Below are positions 18,847-29,100 of a DNA stretch of 64,000 bases, piece by piece. The notes under the pieces are model-generated. The model did not search any database, was not told where the DNA came from, and was given only the letters and a program-made list of their open reading frames with translations. Each line of letters opens with the position of its first letter. Within the stretch, counting starts at the first letter, position 1. Both the position numbers and the translations under genes were made by a program. The stretch covers positions 124,001-188,000 of the forward strand of contig NZ_FNEX01000005.1 in the NCBI RefSeq assembly GCF_900100435.1. The letters run 5' to 3'. Source of the stretch: Pedobacter sp. ok626. Lineage in GTDB: Bacteria; Bacteroidota; Bacteroidia; Sphingobacteriales; Sphingobacteriaceae.

Positions 18847-20778
18847 ATGATGAAAACGAATATTTTTTATAGATCGGTTTTTTTCGTAATAGGCATCCTG
18901 TCTGTTACTTTCATTTCAGGCTGCAAGAAGGGGTTTTTGAAACCGGATCCACTCTCGTTCTACGAACCTGAAATTACATTTTCGAGCCGTGCAGGTCTTG
19001 ATGCGACGATCGCAATGTCCGATAGACACTTACGCACTTATTGGAGCCATTTGACAACAAGGGATATATCTGTGCCAATAAGTACGGAATATATGCTCTC
19101 AGACTTAGCTGTTTCAGGTAAAACAGATGATGGTAATATTTTTGCCGATGTGGCCACTCGTCTTACCCCTACAGATGGCATGTTTGACAATGACGTAAAT
19201 ATGATTTCTTTCTTTTGGGGAGAAACCTATAATGGTATCAAGTATGCCAATACGATTACCAGTTTTATTGATAATGTACCTGGCTTGGACCAGGCGACCA
19301 AACAGGAATACCTGGGACGGGCTTATTTTCACAGGTCTTTCCGTTATCTGGCGCTTTGTTTTCAGTTTAAGGATGTACCGCTGGTGACCAAAATAATATC
19401 TGTGCCCAAACAGAACTATAAGACGACAAGCCGTGAAGCTATTCTGGAAATGATCACTTCCGATATGGAAAAAGCGGTAGCATGGGTACCCGAGCAATCA
19501 AAAATGGCATATATCGGGATGATCAACAAGGGGGCTTGCCGCCAGTTGCTGCTGAAGTGTTACTTGGCTACAGGCCAGTGGGATAAAGCCATTGCTCAGG
19601 CAGATACACTTATTAACCGATCCGGTTACGCTTTAATGAATGCGAACTTCGGTACATTTGACAATCCATCTCCGGTTGCCTGGCCTATTACCCGTAACGT
19701 GATCTGGGATTTACACCGGCCGGCAAATAAAGCGATCGCGGCAAATAAAGAAGCCGTTCTGGTTATGCCCAATCGTGAGGGTACAGATGCTACTATCAGA
19801 TATAAATCTATGCGGAATTGGGGGCCTATGTGGAATCAGGCACCATTGAAATCACCTAGCGGAAAAGTTCTGCTATCTGTCGGTAAGACCGATTCCAAAT
19901 ACAGAGCTGAATATGATATTAACGGCGCCGTAGGAAGAGGGTTGGGGATGATCAGGCCTACCCACTTTGCGCAATTCGGCCTCTGGTCTGTTAACCGGAT
20001 AAATGATGCGACCGATCTGCGCCACAACAGTGCCGTAGGAAATTGGGCTACTATGGAAATGCTGAAGTATAACGATCCTACAGATACTTATTATGGACAA
20101 AACTTGAGATTATATAATGGCAATACGCTTTTGTGTACCGACACCATTCGTAGTTGGTTTAACTGGCCGCATTATAAAATATACATAGAAGACCCAGTGT
20201 TTCAGGCAACTCCTACCTCTAATAGAAACGATGGCGGAGCGGCCGATTGGTATTGCTATCGTTTGGCAGAAACCTATTTATTAAGGGCTGAAGCACAGTT
20301 TTACAAAGGAAATGTTGGAGCGGCTACAGAAGATGTTAATGTTATTAGAAGAAGAGCCCAGTGCAGCCAGCTCTATACCAGCGTAAACATTGGTGATATT
20401 GTGAACGAGCGCGCACGTGAGTTGTATATGGAAGAATGGAGGCATATGGAATTGAGCAGAATTTCCTACAGTCTGGCTTTAAGTGGCAAAACAGATGAAT
20501 GGGGCAATACCTATAATGTAAATACGCTGGCAAACAACAGCTATTGGTATCAGCGTATTCAGCATTATAATGATTATTACAATAAAAATAAGGTGGCTGT
20601 AAGGAATAGAAATTACACCATAACTCCGTATAACATTTACTGGCCCATTCCTCAAAATGCAATTAACTCCAATCTATATGGCAAATTGCGCCAAAATTTC
20701 GGCTATAACGGCTTTGATACTGGTGTGGAGATGTGGACCAAATGGCAGGATGCAGTAGCCGATGAGGATACAAATTAA
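18847..20778 (+). CDS. SusD/RagB-type outer-membrane lipoprotein (module 2)
   Basis: 643 residues with a signal peptide and the lipobox FISGC. SusD landmarks include RAYFHRSFRYLALCFQF and, near the C-terminus, NERARELYMEEWRHMELSRISY, and the WPIPQNAINSN motif before the end. Surface glycan-binding partner of the SusC encoded 8 bp upstream. It is 180 residues longer than the module 1 SusD, within the range for glycan-type SusD proteins. Confidence 0.95.
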   Translation: MMKTNIFYRSVFFVIGILSVTFISGCKKGFLKPDPLSFYEPEITFSSRAGLDATIAMSDRHLRTYWSHLTTRDISVPISTEYMLSDLAVSGKTDDGNIFADVATRLTPTDGMFDNDVNMISFFWGETYNGIKYANTITSFIDNVPGLDQATKQEYLGRAYFHRSFRYLALCFQFKDVPLVTKIISVPKQNYKTTSREAILEMITSDMEKAVAWVPEQSKMAYIGMINKGACRQLLLKCYLATGQWDKAIAQADTLINRSGYALMNANFGTFDNPSPVAWPITRNVIWDLHRPANKAIAANKEAVLVMPNREGTDATIRYKSMRNWGPMWNQAPLKSPSGKVLLSVGKTDSKYRAEYDINGAVGRGLGMIRPTHFAQFGLWSVNRINDATDLRHNSAVGNWATMEMLKYNDPTDTYYGQNLRLYNGNTLLCTDTIRSWFNWPHYKIYIEDPVFQATPTSNRNDGGAADWYCYRLAETYLLRAEAQFYKGNVGAATEDVNVIRRRAQCSQLYTSVNIGDIVNERARELYMEEWRHMELSRISYSLALSGKTDEWGNTYNVNTLANNSYWYQRIQHYNDYYNKNKVAVRNRNYTITPYNIYWPIPQNAINSNLYGKLRQNFGYNGFDTGVEMWTKWQDAVADEDTN

Positions 20779-20793
20779 ATTTTATAAATTATT

Positions 20794-21864
20794 ATGAAGA
20801 AGACATTCTCGAGATTATTTTTTTTAATTTTTCTATTTCTTGCTGTTTTTAGTTCGAAGGCCCAGATATCCATCGGAAATCCATTAGCTATACCTTTTGG
20901 AGATCCTTATGTAATGCATGATAACGGAAAATATTATATGTATGGCACTGGTGGAGATGTTAAAAATGGGTTTGGAGCCTATTCGTCAAGTAATTTAAAA
21001 GACTGGAAGTTTGAAGGGCAGGTCTACCACCATGATAACCAGAATGGTTGGGGTATACATTCTTTCTGGGCTCCAGAAGTTTACAAGAAAGATGGTAAGT
21101 ATTATATGTTCTACAGTGCACAGTGGAAGCAGAATCCCAATAAGGAAAAAGAAAATTTTAAGATCGGGGTAGCAGTTTCAGATAGACCTACAGGTCCCTT
21201 CACAGATATGAACAATAGCCCTATTTTTGATCCGGGGTATCCCGTCATAGACGCTAATCTGTGGTTCGAAAATGGTAAAGTCTATTTATACTACTCGAGA
21301 TGCTGCTATAAACATCCGGTAAAAAGTGAAGTAGCACAGTGGGCAAAGAAAAAAGGATGGTATGATCAAGTGGAAGAAAGCTGGGTATATGGTGTAGAAC
21401 TGAAGCCTGACTTTTCGGACATAATAGGAGAGCCTGTTTTGTTACTCCGACCACCAGTTAAAATGGGGAACCTAAAAGATGAATGGGAAAGTCGTTCAGT
21501 AACATCTAAAGAGGTAAACCGGAGATGGACCGAAGGTTCTTTTATCTTCAAAAAAGAGGATACTTATTACATGATGTACTCAGCAAACAATTTCGACGGG
21601 CAAAACTATGCGGTAGGTTATGCGATCTCAAAAAGCCCATTAGGCCCATTTAAAAAGGCAGATAATAATCCTGTTTTACAGAAAAAAGGAAAGGTTAGTG
21701 GAACCGGGCACAATAGCATCACATATACCCCAGATGGTAAGGAAATGCTCTGCGTATATCATGGACGTACCGAAGCAACAGGGCACCAAAGATTGGTATT
21801 TATAGATAGGATGGAGGTTACTAAAGATGGTAAGCTTGTAGTGCAGGGGCCTACTTTGAAATAA
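20794..21864 (+). CDS. Glycoside hydrolase family 43 enzyme
   Basis: 356 residues with a Sec signal peptide (cleavage about SKAQ). The five-bladed beta-propeller of GH43 is recognisable from its three acidic residues: the base Asp37 in FGDPYV, the pKa-setting Asp153 in VIDANLWF, and the acid Glu247 in WTEGSF; FWAPEVY near 91 is also typical. Family members cleave arabinose- or xylose-containing side chains and backbones; the exact bond cannot be told. It is the last gene of module 2 and its only enzyme, so other hydrolases needed for the glycan must be encoded elsewhere. A strong terminator follows. Confidence 0.93.
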   Translation: MKKTFSRLFFLIFLFLAVFSSKAQISIGNPLAIPFGDPYVMHDNGKYYMYGTGGDVKNGFGAYSSSNLKDWKFEGQVYHHDNQNGWGIHSFWAPEVYKKDGKYYMFYSAQWKQNPNKEKENFKIGVAVSDRPTGPFTDMNNSPIFDPGYPVIDANLWFENGKVYLYYSRCCYKHPVKSEVAQWAKKKGWYDQVEESWVYGVELKPDFSDIIGEPVLLLRPPVKMGNLKDEWESRSVTSKEVNRRWTEGSFIFKKEDTYYMMYSANNFDGQNYAVGYAISKSPLGPFKKADNNPVLQKKGKVSGTGHNSITYTPDGKEMLCVYHGRTEATGHQRLVFIDRMEVTKDGKLVVQGPTLK

Positions 21865-21881
21865 TAGAATATGGTGATTCA

Positions 21882-21923
21882 TTAAAAAGGGCAAGCATTT
21901 TATATAATGCCTGCCCTTTTTAA
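21882..21923. terminator. Bidirectional terminator between modules 2 and 3
   Basis: TTAAAAAGGGCAAGCATT (21882-21899) and AATGCCTGCCCTTTTTAA (21906-21923) form an 18-bp stem with a single mismatch, rich in G/C in the middle, with A-run and T-run ends on either side. It lies between the convergent GH43 and DUF4302 genes and should stop transcription from both directions. Confidence 0.9.
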
Positions 21924-21940
21924 TATAGTTGTAATAATGA

Positions 21941-23260
21941 TTATTTCAATTCTCCTGATAGATAATAATTAGGATCATCAACACTGGTAATACTACCAAC
22001 CTGACCTTGAACCGGGTCTAATTTGTAATCCAATGTAAATTTATGATCAGCAAAGATTTTTGTTAGCGGTAAAACTGCATTCAATATAACAGCTGTTCTT
22101 TCTTCAGTATTTACAAATTCAAAATCATAGGTTCCATCTACGGTCTTAGTATAGGTGTAAATAAATTCAGAAACTGTTGGAAGAATACTTCTGAAAGTAG
22201 TAACCGTAATCTTCATTTGTTTGATTTCATCATTGAAAATGAAATTAATATTGCCCAGTCTTCTCGTGTTAAGGGTTAAGTAAGTAGACATCGTAGCACG
22301 CATGCTGGTAAAGCTTGGCGACCAGGTCTGGAATGGGGTAGAGAACACGGTAATAGATTTAAAACGATCAGTTCCCATTAAGATATGCAATGGAATGATT
22401 GGAAGATCACCTCTTAAAATCTCAATTTGTTTCCCTGTGGTAGTTGTTGCTATAAGCTGGTTCTTAGCTTTATTCCATTCAATTGTTTTGAATGCAATAT
22501 TGTTAAAAACAAGCGGTTTATTGAAGAACATCCCATTGGTTGTATAGGCAAAAGGTGCTTCGGCTGTTTTTACCACACCATTTTCTAACCAGGTAAAAAA
22601 GGCCTTTTTCACATTTAGCGTCATGTTCACAGAAAATTGAACTTTGCTCACCTCCTCATTACCTGTGATGTAAAGGTTTTTGTTGGCATCGAAATAGCCC
22701 GTCAAATCTGACATTAAGGTTTTAAGTCCACCTTTCAGGTAAAAATCTTGCTGCTCTGCATTCAGCTTCACCAAAAACAAATCACTTCTTCTCTTTTTTC
22801 CAACAAGTTTAATGGTGTCTCCTTTTATGGCGGAAAACTCAAATTCAAAATCAGATTTAAAACCTACGCCGGCAGTTCCGCCAACAACATCCGAATTTGG
22901 ATCTGCAAGTAAATGCAGATAGTTATAAGTGTCGAATATTAGGGAAGCTCCCATAACTGCTTTAAGTCTATAAGTGCTTTCCATCAAATCCTTGGCGGTG
23001 CCAGCATCAATTTCAGCAAGCATTTTTACACGGTCCTGGTCATTAAAGTCCATGTAAAAGCCGTAGCCACCACCACCTTCAGTAAATAGGTAGCCGGCCC
23101 AGCCATTCTTGGCAGATGTAAGTGTTTTACCGTATGTTTCTAAACTTTCTTGTGATCTTAATTCCGGCAGTTTTCCGTCGATCATTAAATCTTCGGATCC
23201 TTTTTTACAGCTGCTTAATGCCAGTGCTAAACAGAGTATGCTTAATATTTTGATTTTCAT
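21941..23260 (-). CDS. DUF4302-family lipoprotein
   Basis: 439 residues, signal peptide with lipobox LALSSC. The N-terminal stretch with SLETYGKTLTSAKNGWAGYL followed by a GGGGYGFYMDF segment is the hallmark of DUF4302, a Bacteroidota family usually encoded beside SusCD and zinc metallohydrolase lipoproteins. No catalytic motif is visible. It is the last gene of the leftward module 3 operon, 5 bp after the metallohydrolase gene, and is probably a surface-exposed binding or accessory protein. Confidence 0.85.
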   Translation of the reverse strand: MKIKILSILCLALALSSCKKGSEDLMIDGKLPELRSQESLETYGKTLTSAKNGWAGYLFTEGGGGYGFYMDFNDQDRVKMLAEIDAGTAKDLMESTYRLKAVMGASLIFDTYNYLHLLADPNSDVVGGTAGVGFKSDFEFEFSAIKGDTIKLVGKKRRSDLFLVKLNAEQQDFYLKGGLKTLMSDLTGYFDANKNLYITGNEEVSKVQFSVNMTLNVKKAFFTWLENGVVKTAEAPFAYTTNGMFFNKPLVFNNIAFKTIEWNKAKNQLIATTTTGKQIEILRGDLPIIPLHILMGTDRFKSITVFSTPFQTWSPSFTSMRATMSTYLTLNTRRLGNINFIFNDEIKQMKITVTTFRSILPTVSEFIYTYTKTVDGTYDFEFVNTEERTAVILNAVLPLTKIFADHKFTLDYKLDPVQGQVGSITSVDDPNYYLSGELK

Positions 23261-23265
23261 AGTAA

Positions 23266-24594
23266 TTATCTGATGAGTGATCCGTAAAAGTAATTTGAAG
23301 TATTAACCTCGCCTTTGAAGCCCCCTTTTGTTAAATTTTGTGGAGATAAAAATGATGCTATGGAAGCTTGCTCAATGATATCTAGCAATGGTTTTAATTG
23401 AGGTCTGTATTTTGTTCCTTTATCTGTTTCTACTCCTGTAATCGTATTGTCCGCTACAAAAGTCACTTTATCACCTACAACAGTTACTTTGTAATTGAAA
23501 AACCATTCTTCATTTGTACTGCCATTTTTAACCGTCATCACCAGGGTTGCAATTGGTTTTCCAACCAGCATACCAAACCTTAGTTCAAATTGATCTGCTA
23601 CAGTAAGCGCAGCGCTGGCTGTTTTTACAGCTGCGGCTGCCGAAGTATAGGCAGTAGTAAATGACGTAGAATGATTTTCATCGCTTTTTGCAACAGTCAT
23701 CTTACTATAAGTATTTCTGCCTAAGTTGAAAGCAAAGGTTGTGGTACGACCAGTTTCTCTATCAAATGAAGCCTTAACCTCGGCTTGTAACTTTCTGAAA
23801 TTGATGTTGTAAGCCATTTTGAAGTAGTTTACAATCATTTGTTCCTTTTGTCTTAATCTAGGCTTTCCTAAGTCACCTGCGGTATTTACATAAGCATCAA
23901 ACCAATCCTGACCTTCTACCAGTAGAAATGCAATCATTTCTACGAAATCCTCATTGTCATTACTTCTTGAATATCTGGAAACAAAACCAAGTCTTTTTGC
24001 TTCATTGGCTGTATTTACGTTAGCAGTCCAGTTTGCTGCATATTCCGGAGATATTCTTGGGAAATCTTCAGGTATTGGTGAATTCTGGTGAAGTATATGG
24101 CCAAACTCATGATGAATGGTATGCATCATTTGTTCTACATTGGCTGTGTTTGATTTCTGAAAACTATTAATGATAAATAGGTTGATTCTTCTACCGGCAT
24201 CAGCAGTTCCAAGTGTGATGGTACCATCATTATTATATTCCGCACTGCCGATTAAAACAATTTGCTTAGGCACATAAGGTTTAATAAATTCTGCACCTGC
24301 AACGGTTAAATAGGGGCTAAGCCAGATGGATTTTACCGTTTCCATAGCTGGAATAACTTTGCTCTCCAGTGGTGGAACTAAGTCCTTAGCCAAGGATACC
24401 TGATAGCGATCCCAACGGTATAAAACCTCAATATTGAATGGATCAAGGTATTCCTTTTGCAACCATTCGTCTGTTGCTCCCGGTTTAAAGGAATCGATGT
24501 TAAAGTTGTCCATATTGGCGTTAAGTGGGCCATCTTTTTTACAAGACGCCAGCGCCAGACACAGAATAGCTATATAGTTTATCAATCGTTTCAT
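23266..24594 (-). CDS. SusC-linked zinc metallohydrolase lipoprotein (HExxH)
   Basis: 442 residues, signal peptide with a short lipobox (LALASC). The zincin motif HHEFGHILHQ lies near residues 160-170, and a downstream acidic segment NEDFVEMIAFLLVEG near 210-225 could give the third zinc ligand. This matches the family described as substrate-import-associated zinc metallohydrolase lipoproteins, which travel with SusC/SusD pairs. It probably trims a peptide or ester-bearing substrate at the surface for module 3 (inference). Encoded between susD and the DUF4302 gene. Confidence 0.88.
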   Translation of the reverse strand: MKRLINYIAILCLALASCKKDGPLNANMDNFNIDSFKPGATDEWLQKEYLDPFNIEVLYRWDRYQVSLAKDLVPPLESKVIPAMETVKSIWLSPYLTVAGAEFIKPYVPKQIVLIGSAEYNNDGTITLGTADAGRRINLFIINSFQKSNTANVEQMMHTIHHEFGHILHQNSPIPEDFPRISPEYAANWTANVNTANEAKRLGFVSRYSRSNDNEDFVEMIAFLLVEGQDWFDAYVNTAGDLGKPRLRQKEQMIVNYFKMAYNINFRKLQAEVKASFDRETGRTTTFAFNLGRNTYSKMTVAKSDENHSTSFTTAYTSAAAAVKTASAALTVADQFELRFGMLVGKPIATLVMTVKNGSTNEEWFFNYKVTVVGDKVTFVADNTITGVETDKGTKYRPQLKPLLDIIEQASIASFLSPQNLTKGGFKGEVNTSNYFYGSLIR

Positions 24595-24635
24595 TAGAAA
24601 ATATATTTTTATATTAATTTTTATGTCTGCCTATT

Positions 24636-26111
24636 TTAACGTGGATTTTGTGCTACTCCCGAAAGGACAACTTCTTTGGGTAACTGGAACAGCCTACGAG
24701 GATCAGTCGGCGTAAGCTCAACGATTTTCTCTTTTCCGTTAATATCCAATATGTTGTGTTTCACCGTCATTTTATGTCTTAAGATATCAAACCAACGCAT
24801 GCCTTCTGTAATGAATTCCATTTTCTTGAAATCAAGAATTCCTTTTATGAGTACTTCTTTTTCATTGGTACTTCTGTAAAAACCTTTTAGTTTATCCAGT
24901 GTCAAAGCATCAGTCGCAGGATTAAAATTCACAATTCTGGTACTAATAAAGCTGTTAAGATCTTTTAAAGCTAGTTCTGTACTTCCCAACTCCACATAAG
25001 CTTCGGCTCTGTTTAATAAGGCTTCATCGGTAGTAAAAGCAGGGAGAATGGTGTAGCCGATTCCTGAGCTTGAATTTACGCTGGTAAGAGAGAAATGCTC
25101 TTTCCATTTAGCCATTGTATAATGCGGCGCACCACCAAAAGAGTATAATTTATGTGCCCAGACTCTACCGGTAGCATTACTGCGGTTAAAGATCTCATCG
25201 GCCAATTTCTGACCGAAACCAAATCTTTGTGAGCCTCTTCTTGCCCACCATGAAACTGTTTCGATTAACAGCAAGTTAGATTTTTCGGTCGTTTGTGAGA
25301 ATCTGGCCCGCAAATCCTGTGGGGTTAATGCAAAATACTCAGTACTCCATGGACGCAAGTTTGTCTCTACAATTTCACCGGTAAAAACATTACCTGCATG
25401 GTCTATTACCTTATTGTAATCACCTTTGAAAAGGTAGAAACGGGTAGCGAAAGCGTTTGCTGCAGCAATGTTAAAGTGGTATTTCTGTACTTTATAAGCT
25501 GTGTTTTTGATCAATGGTAAGCCTTCTTCTAAATCACGTTGTATTTGCTCATAAACAGATTTTACAGTTCCTCTGTCATATTTCTGAAAAACTACAGTTT
25601 CAGGAGCGGTAACATAAGGTACACCAGGCGCATCATTTGCACCATTGATGTCATAAGTTTTTGCATACAGGGTTACCAACATAAAATGTGCATAAGCACG
25701 GGCTACTAAGGCTTCTCCTCTGTAAGGACGAATCTTAGGATCGTTCATGTTTTTATCGATATAACTTAATGCCTCATTTGCTGCGGCAATAGCCGTATAG
25801 CATGCGTTCCAGTAAAAATCGGTAGAACCTTGTGCGCGGTCTCTTACTTCCTGCCACATATAAGGATCTGTATTGGTAGGGTCTTCTGTACCTTCACTTG
25901 GGCCTTTATCCTCTGCTGCATCAGAAGCAGGTTCTGTAAAGCTGATGTATTCTGCTTTAGGGTAGGCGGAGGTTAAGAGTTCGGCTACTTTTTCAACGGA
26001 GTTTAATTCCGAACGCATGTCTGGAACTGTGTCCAGGTATTTCTCGCAACCTGTGGTAGAAAACGCAAGCGTTGCAAGTAGTATATATTTTAAGTTTTTG
26101 TTTAAATTCAT
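24636..26111 (-). CDS. SusD/RagB-type outer-membrane lipoprotein (module 3)
   Basis: 491 residues with signal peptide and lipobox FSTTGC. Family landmarks: the N-terminal YLDTVPDMRSEL segment, EALVARAYAHFMLVTLYAKTY near 130-150, LLNRAEAYVELGS, and a C-terminal EFITEGMRWFDILRHKM. Partner of the SusC encoded 12 bp upstream. Its size, like the module 1 SusD, is on the short side and fits the TGYQ-type SusC it accompanies. Confidence 0.93.
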   Translation of the reverse strand: MNLNKNLKYILLATLAFSTTGCEKYLDTVPDMRSELNSVEKVAELLTSAYPKAEYISFTEPASDAAEDKGPSEGTEDPTNTDPYMWQEVRDRAQGSTDFYWNACYTAIAAANEALSYIDKNMNDPKIRPYRGEALVARAYAHFMLVTLYAKTYDINGANDAPGVPYVTAPETVVFQKYDRGTVKSVYEQIQRDLEEGLPLIKNTAYKVQKYHFNIAAANAFATRFYLFKGDYNKVIDHAGNVFTGEIVETNLRPWSTEYFALTPQDLRARFSQTTEKSNLLLIETVSWWARRGSQRFGFGQKLADEIFNRSNATGRVWAHKLYSFGGAPHYTMAKWKEHFSLTSVNSSSGIGYTILPAFTTDEALLNRAEAYVELGSTELALKDLNSFISTRIVNFNPATDALTLDKLKGFYRSTNEKEVLIKGILDFKKMEFITEGMRWFDILRHKMTVKHNILDINGKEKIVELTPTDPRRLFQLPKEVVLSGVAQNPR

Positions 26112-26123
26112 GTTAATCTGTGT

Positions 26124-29100
26124 TTAGAAACCTAATTTTAATGAGACCGTAAATTGACGCGGAACAGGAAGCGATACTCCACCTGAAGTATAGAATTCAG
26201 GATCTTGTCCGTTTAAGCGTTTATCAGCATACAACAAGGCGATGTTGTTTCCTACAACACTAACTGAAGCGTTGTTTGCGCCAATTTTTCCAGAGATAAG
26301 TTTTGGTAGACTATAGGTTAGCATAATTTGCTTAAGACGGATAAAACCACCATCAGCTACTCTTACATCTGTGTAATTGTACACATTGTAAGGATAATCA
26401 GAACCCAGATTACTGTTTACAAATTTATCCGCTATACTAGGGATGTTGGTTCTCAATTCATCTCCCGGTTGCATCCATCTGCCAACAAAATCGTTAGACA
26501 TAGAAGATAGGTCGTTATAGCCTGCAGAGAAAGCAGGGTTTAACCTGATTTTGTTTCCTGCACTAAAGGTTAAAAGCGTGCTTAAAGAGAAACTCTTGTA
26601 AGTAAAGGTGTTAAAGAAACCCCCATTCATTAATGGATCTGTCGGGCCTTCATATTTTAGGTGAGAAATATTATCATCCTGTAAATAAACATTGCTTACA
26701 TGACGTTCGCCATTTACACCTACAAAAGTAGGGGTACCTGTTTGTGGATTTAATCCATCAAATTGAACGGAGAACAATCCTCTTTGTGGATAACCTTCCA
26801 GTGCATCACCGCCTGCAGAAATTAGGTTCCAAACCAATGGAACACTCTCCAGTTTGGTTATTTTACCTTTATGGTAACCGAAGTTTAATTGAGAACGCCA
26901 TTTTAATCCGCTTCCATTCAATATCTGACCTGCAGTTGTTACCTCAATACCTCTGGACTTCATGTCGGCATAGTTGGCGTATTTTATAAACTGACCACCG
27001 ATGCCTGAAGTTCTTACCGCACCAATCAGATCATAGCCATTTCTTTTGTAAAGATCTACTGTAAGACTTAAACGGTCTTTTAAAAAGCCCAGATCAAAGC
27101 CGATATTGGTTTCTAATTGTTTTTCCCAGGTCAACTCAGCGTTTTTAAGTCCACCAATAACCAATGCAGTTTCAATATCACTTAAAAATGGTCTCTTTGT
27201 ACTTTGGTTATTCAAGATCAAACTTGCATTTGTTGCAGGCCCCATGCTGGCCGTTAATCCATAAGTACCTCTTATCGTAGCTCTGCTTAACACATCTTGC
27301 TTTTCAAAGAAGCTCTCCTGGTCCATATTCCATGCACCACTGATGTTCCATGTTGGCAACCATCTGGCAGTCGTTGTACCACCAAGTAAGTTAGATCCAT
27401 CGTACCTCATGGTACCGTTAATACTATATTTGCCTTTGTAAGAGTAAGCCACTCTACCTAGATAAGAAAGGTATCTTTCTTTCATGGTATTCATGTTGTA
27501 ATAGAAAAAGTTACTCTCCACACTTTTCTTAAAATAGTCGGGATCGATAAATGGTACACCACCACGATCGTATTGATAGCCCACTCCATCAAATGCGCGA
27601 CGTTGTCTGTCAGTAAAGCGCATTTCGGTAGATAAGAATGCATTTAGCAAATGATCACCATTATATTCTTTGTTCCATTCCAAAGAGTTTCTCATGTAAT
27701 AGTTTTCCATGTTGTCGCTGTTTACATTGTAAAAGCCACCTGCTGGTAAGATTACTCTTGGCAAAGCATTTGGATTATCTGGATCCTTGTAAAGGAATTT
27801 ATTGTTATTGATTACGTAAGAATCACCTGCGGCTCTATAAGCCATAGGCATATTCGAATTGTCGTTAATGCGGTGCTCATTATCACTTTTTACATAGCGG
27901 TAAGCAGCATCAAAGGAATACTTTAGGCCATTGATGATTTTATATTTCAAACCACCCTGAATTTTAAAATCGATCATTTTAAGCTGCATGGTGTTGTTTT
28001 CCAATTCATGCAGAATATTGAAAGGGGCAAAGTTTTGAACAAAGAATTCTTTATTTCCCTGTTCGTCGAAAGCAGTAAGCGTACGACTGGTGTTTAGGGC
28101 ATAAGTAAATGGATTAATGTCAAATTCTCTGGTAAACTGACCGCTAACGGCACTACTTCTTCTTCCAAGGGAACCCGGTGTAAATTGATTACGGATCGAT
28201 CCCTGGGTGATTAACTCAATGCTTAGTTTATTAGATAAGTCAAAGCTACCCCTCACATTTCCTGTGAATCTTTCAACGCTGTTTCCAACAGTCCAGCCAT
28301 TATCACCTAAGTAACTGGTAGATATGTAGAACTTAGATTTGTCCGTTCCACTGGTTACGCTTAGCGCATGTTCCTGCATAAACGAATTTTTAAATAACAG
28401 GTCAAACCAATCGGTATTTGCGTTGGCATATCGCGTTAAAAATTCTTTTCTGCTAGGTGCATCATTTCTTAAATTGAACTGATCGGTTGCGCCATCATAC
28501 TGGTACATCTCATTGTACATTTTGTAAAATACACCGCCACTTGCACCTCTTGAAACTTCAGAATGATTTAACCAACCTTTGTTCATCATTTCTGCAAATA
28601 CAGACATCTGATCAGCTGAGTTCATGATGTCATATTCATTATAAGAAGGTTTTAGGTAGGTGGTGAAGTTCCCTGTGTAAGAAAGTACCGGTTTACCATC
28701 TGTTTTTTTACCTTTTTTAGTCGTCACAACAATTACCCCATTCATTGCGCGGGCACCATACATTGCTGTTGCGGATGCATCCTTTAATATTTCGAAGCTT
28801 TCGATGTCATCAGGATTTAATCCAGCTACAGAAGATCCGATTAATGTACTTGGATCACCAGTAGAAAGTTGTTCATTGGAAATGTTTACCACATCTTCTA
28901 ATATGATACCATCTACTACCCATAGGGGTTTATTTTCACCGTTGATGGAAGTTGCACCTCTAACCCTGATTTTAGGAGCGGCTCCGAAAGTACCGGAAAC
29001 ATTTTGTACCGAAACACCGGCAACACGACCTTCCAACATTCTACTAACATCAGGAACACCGGCACGCTCAGCATCTGATGCTTTAATTTTTGCTGATGCT

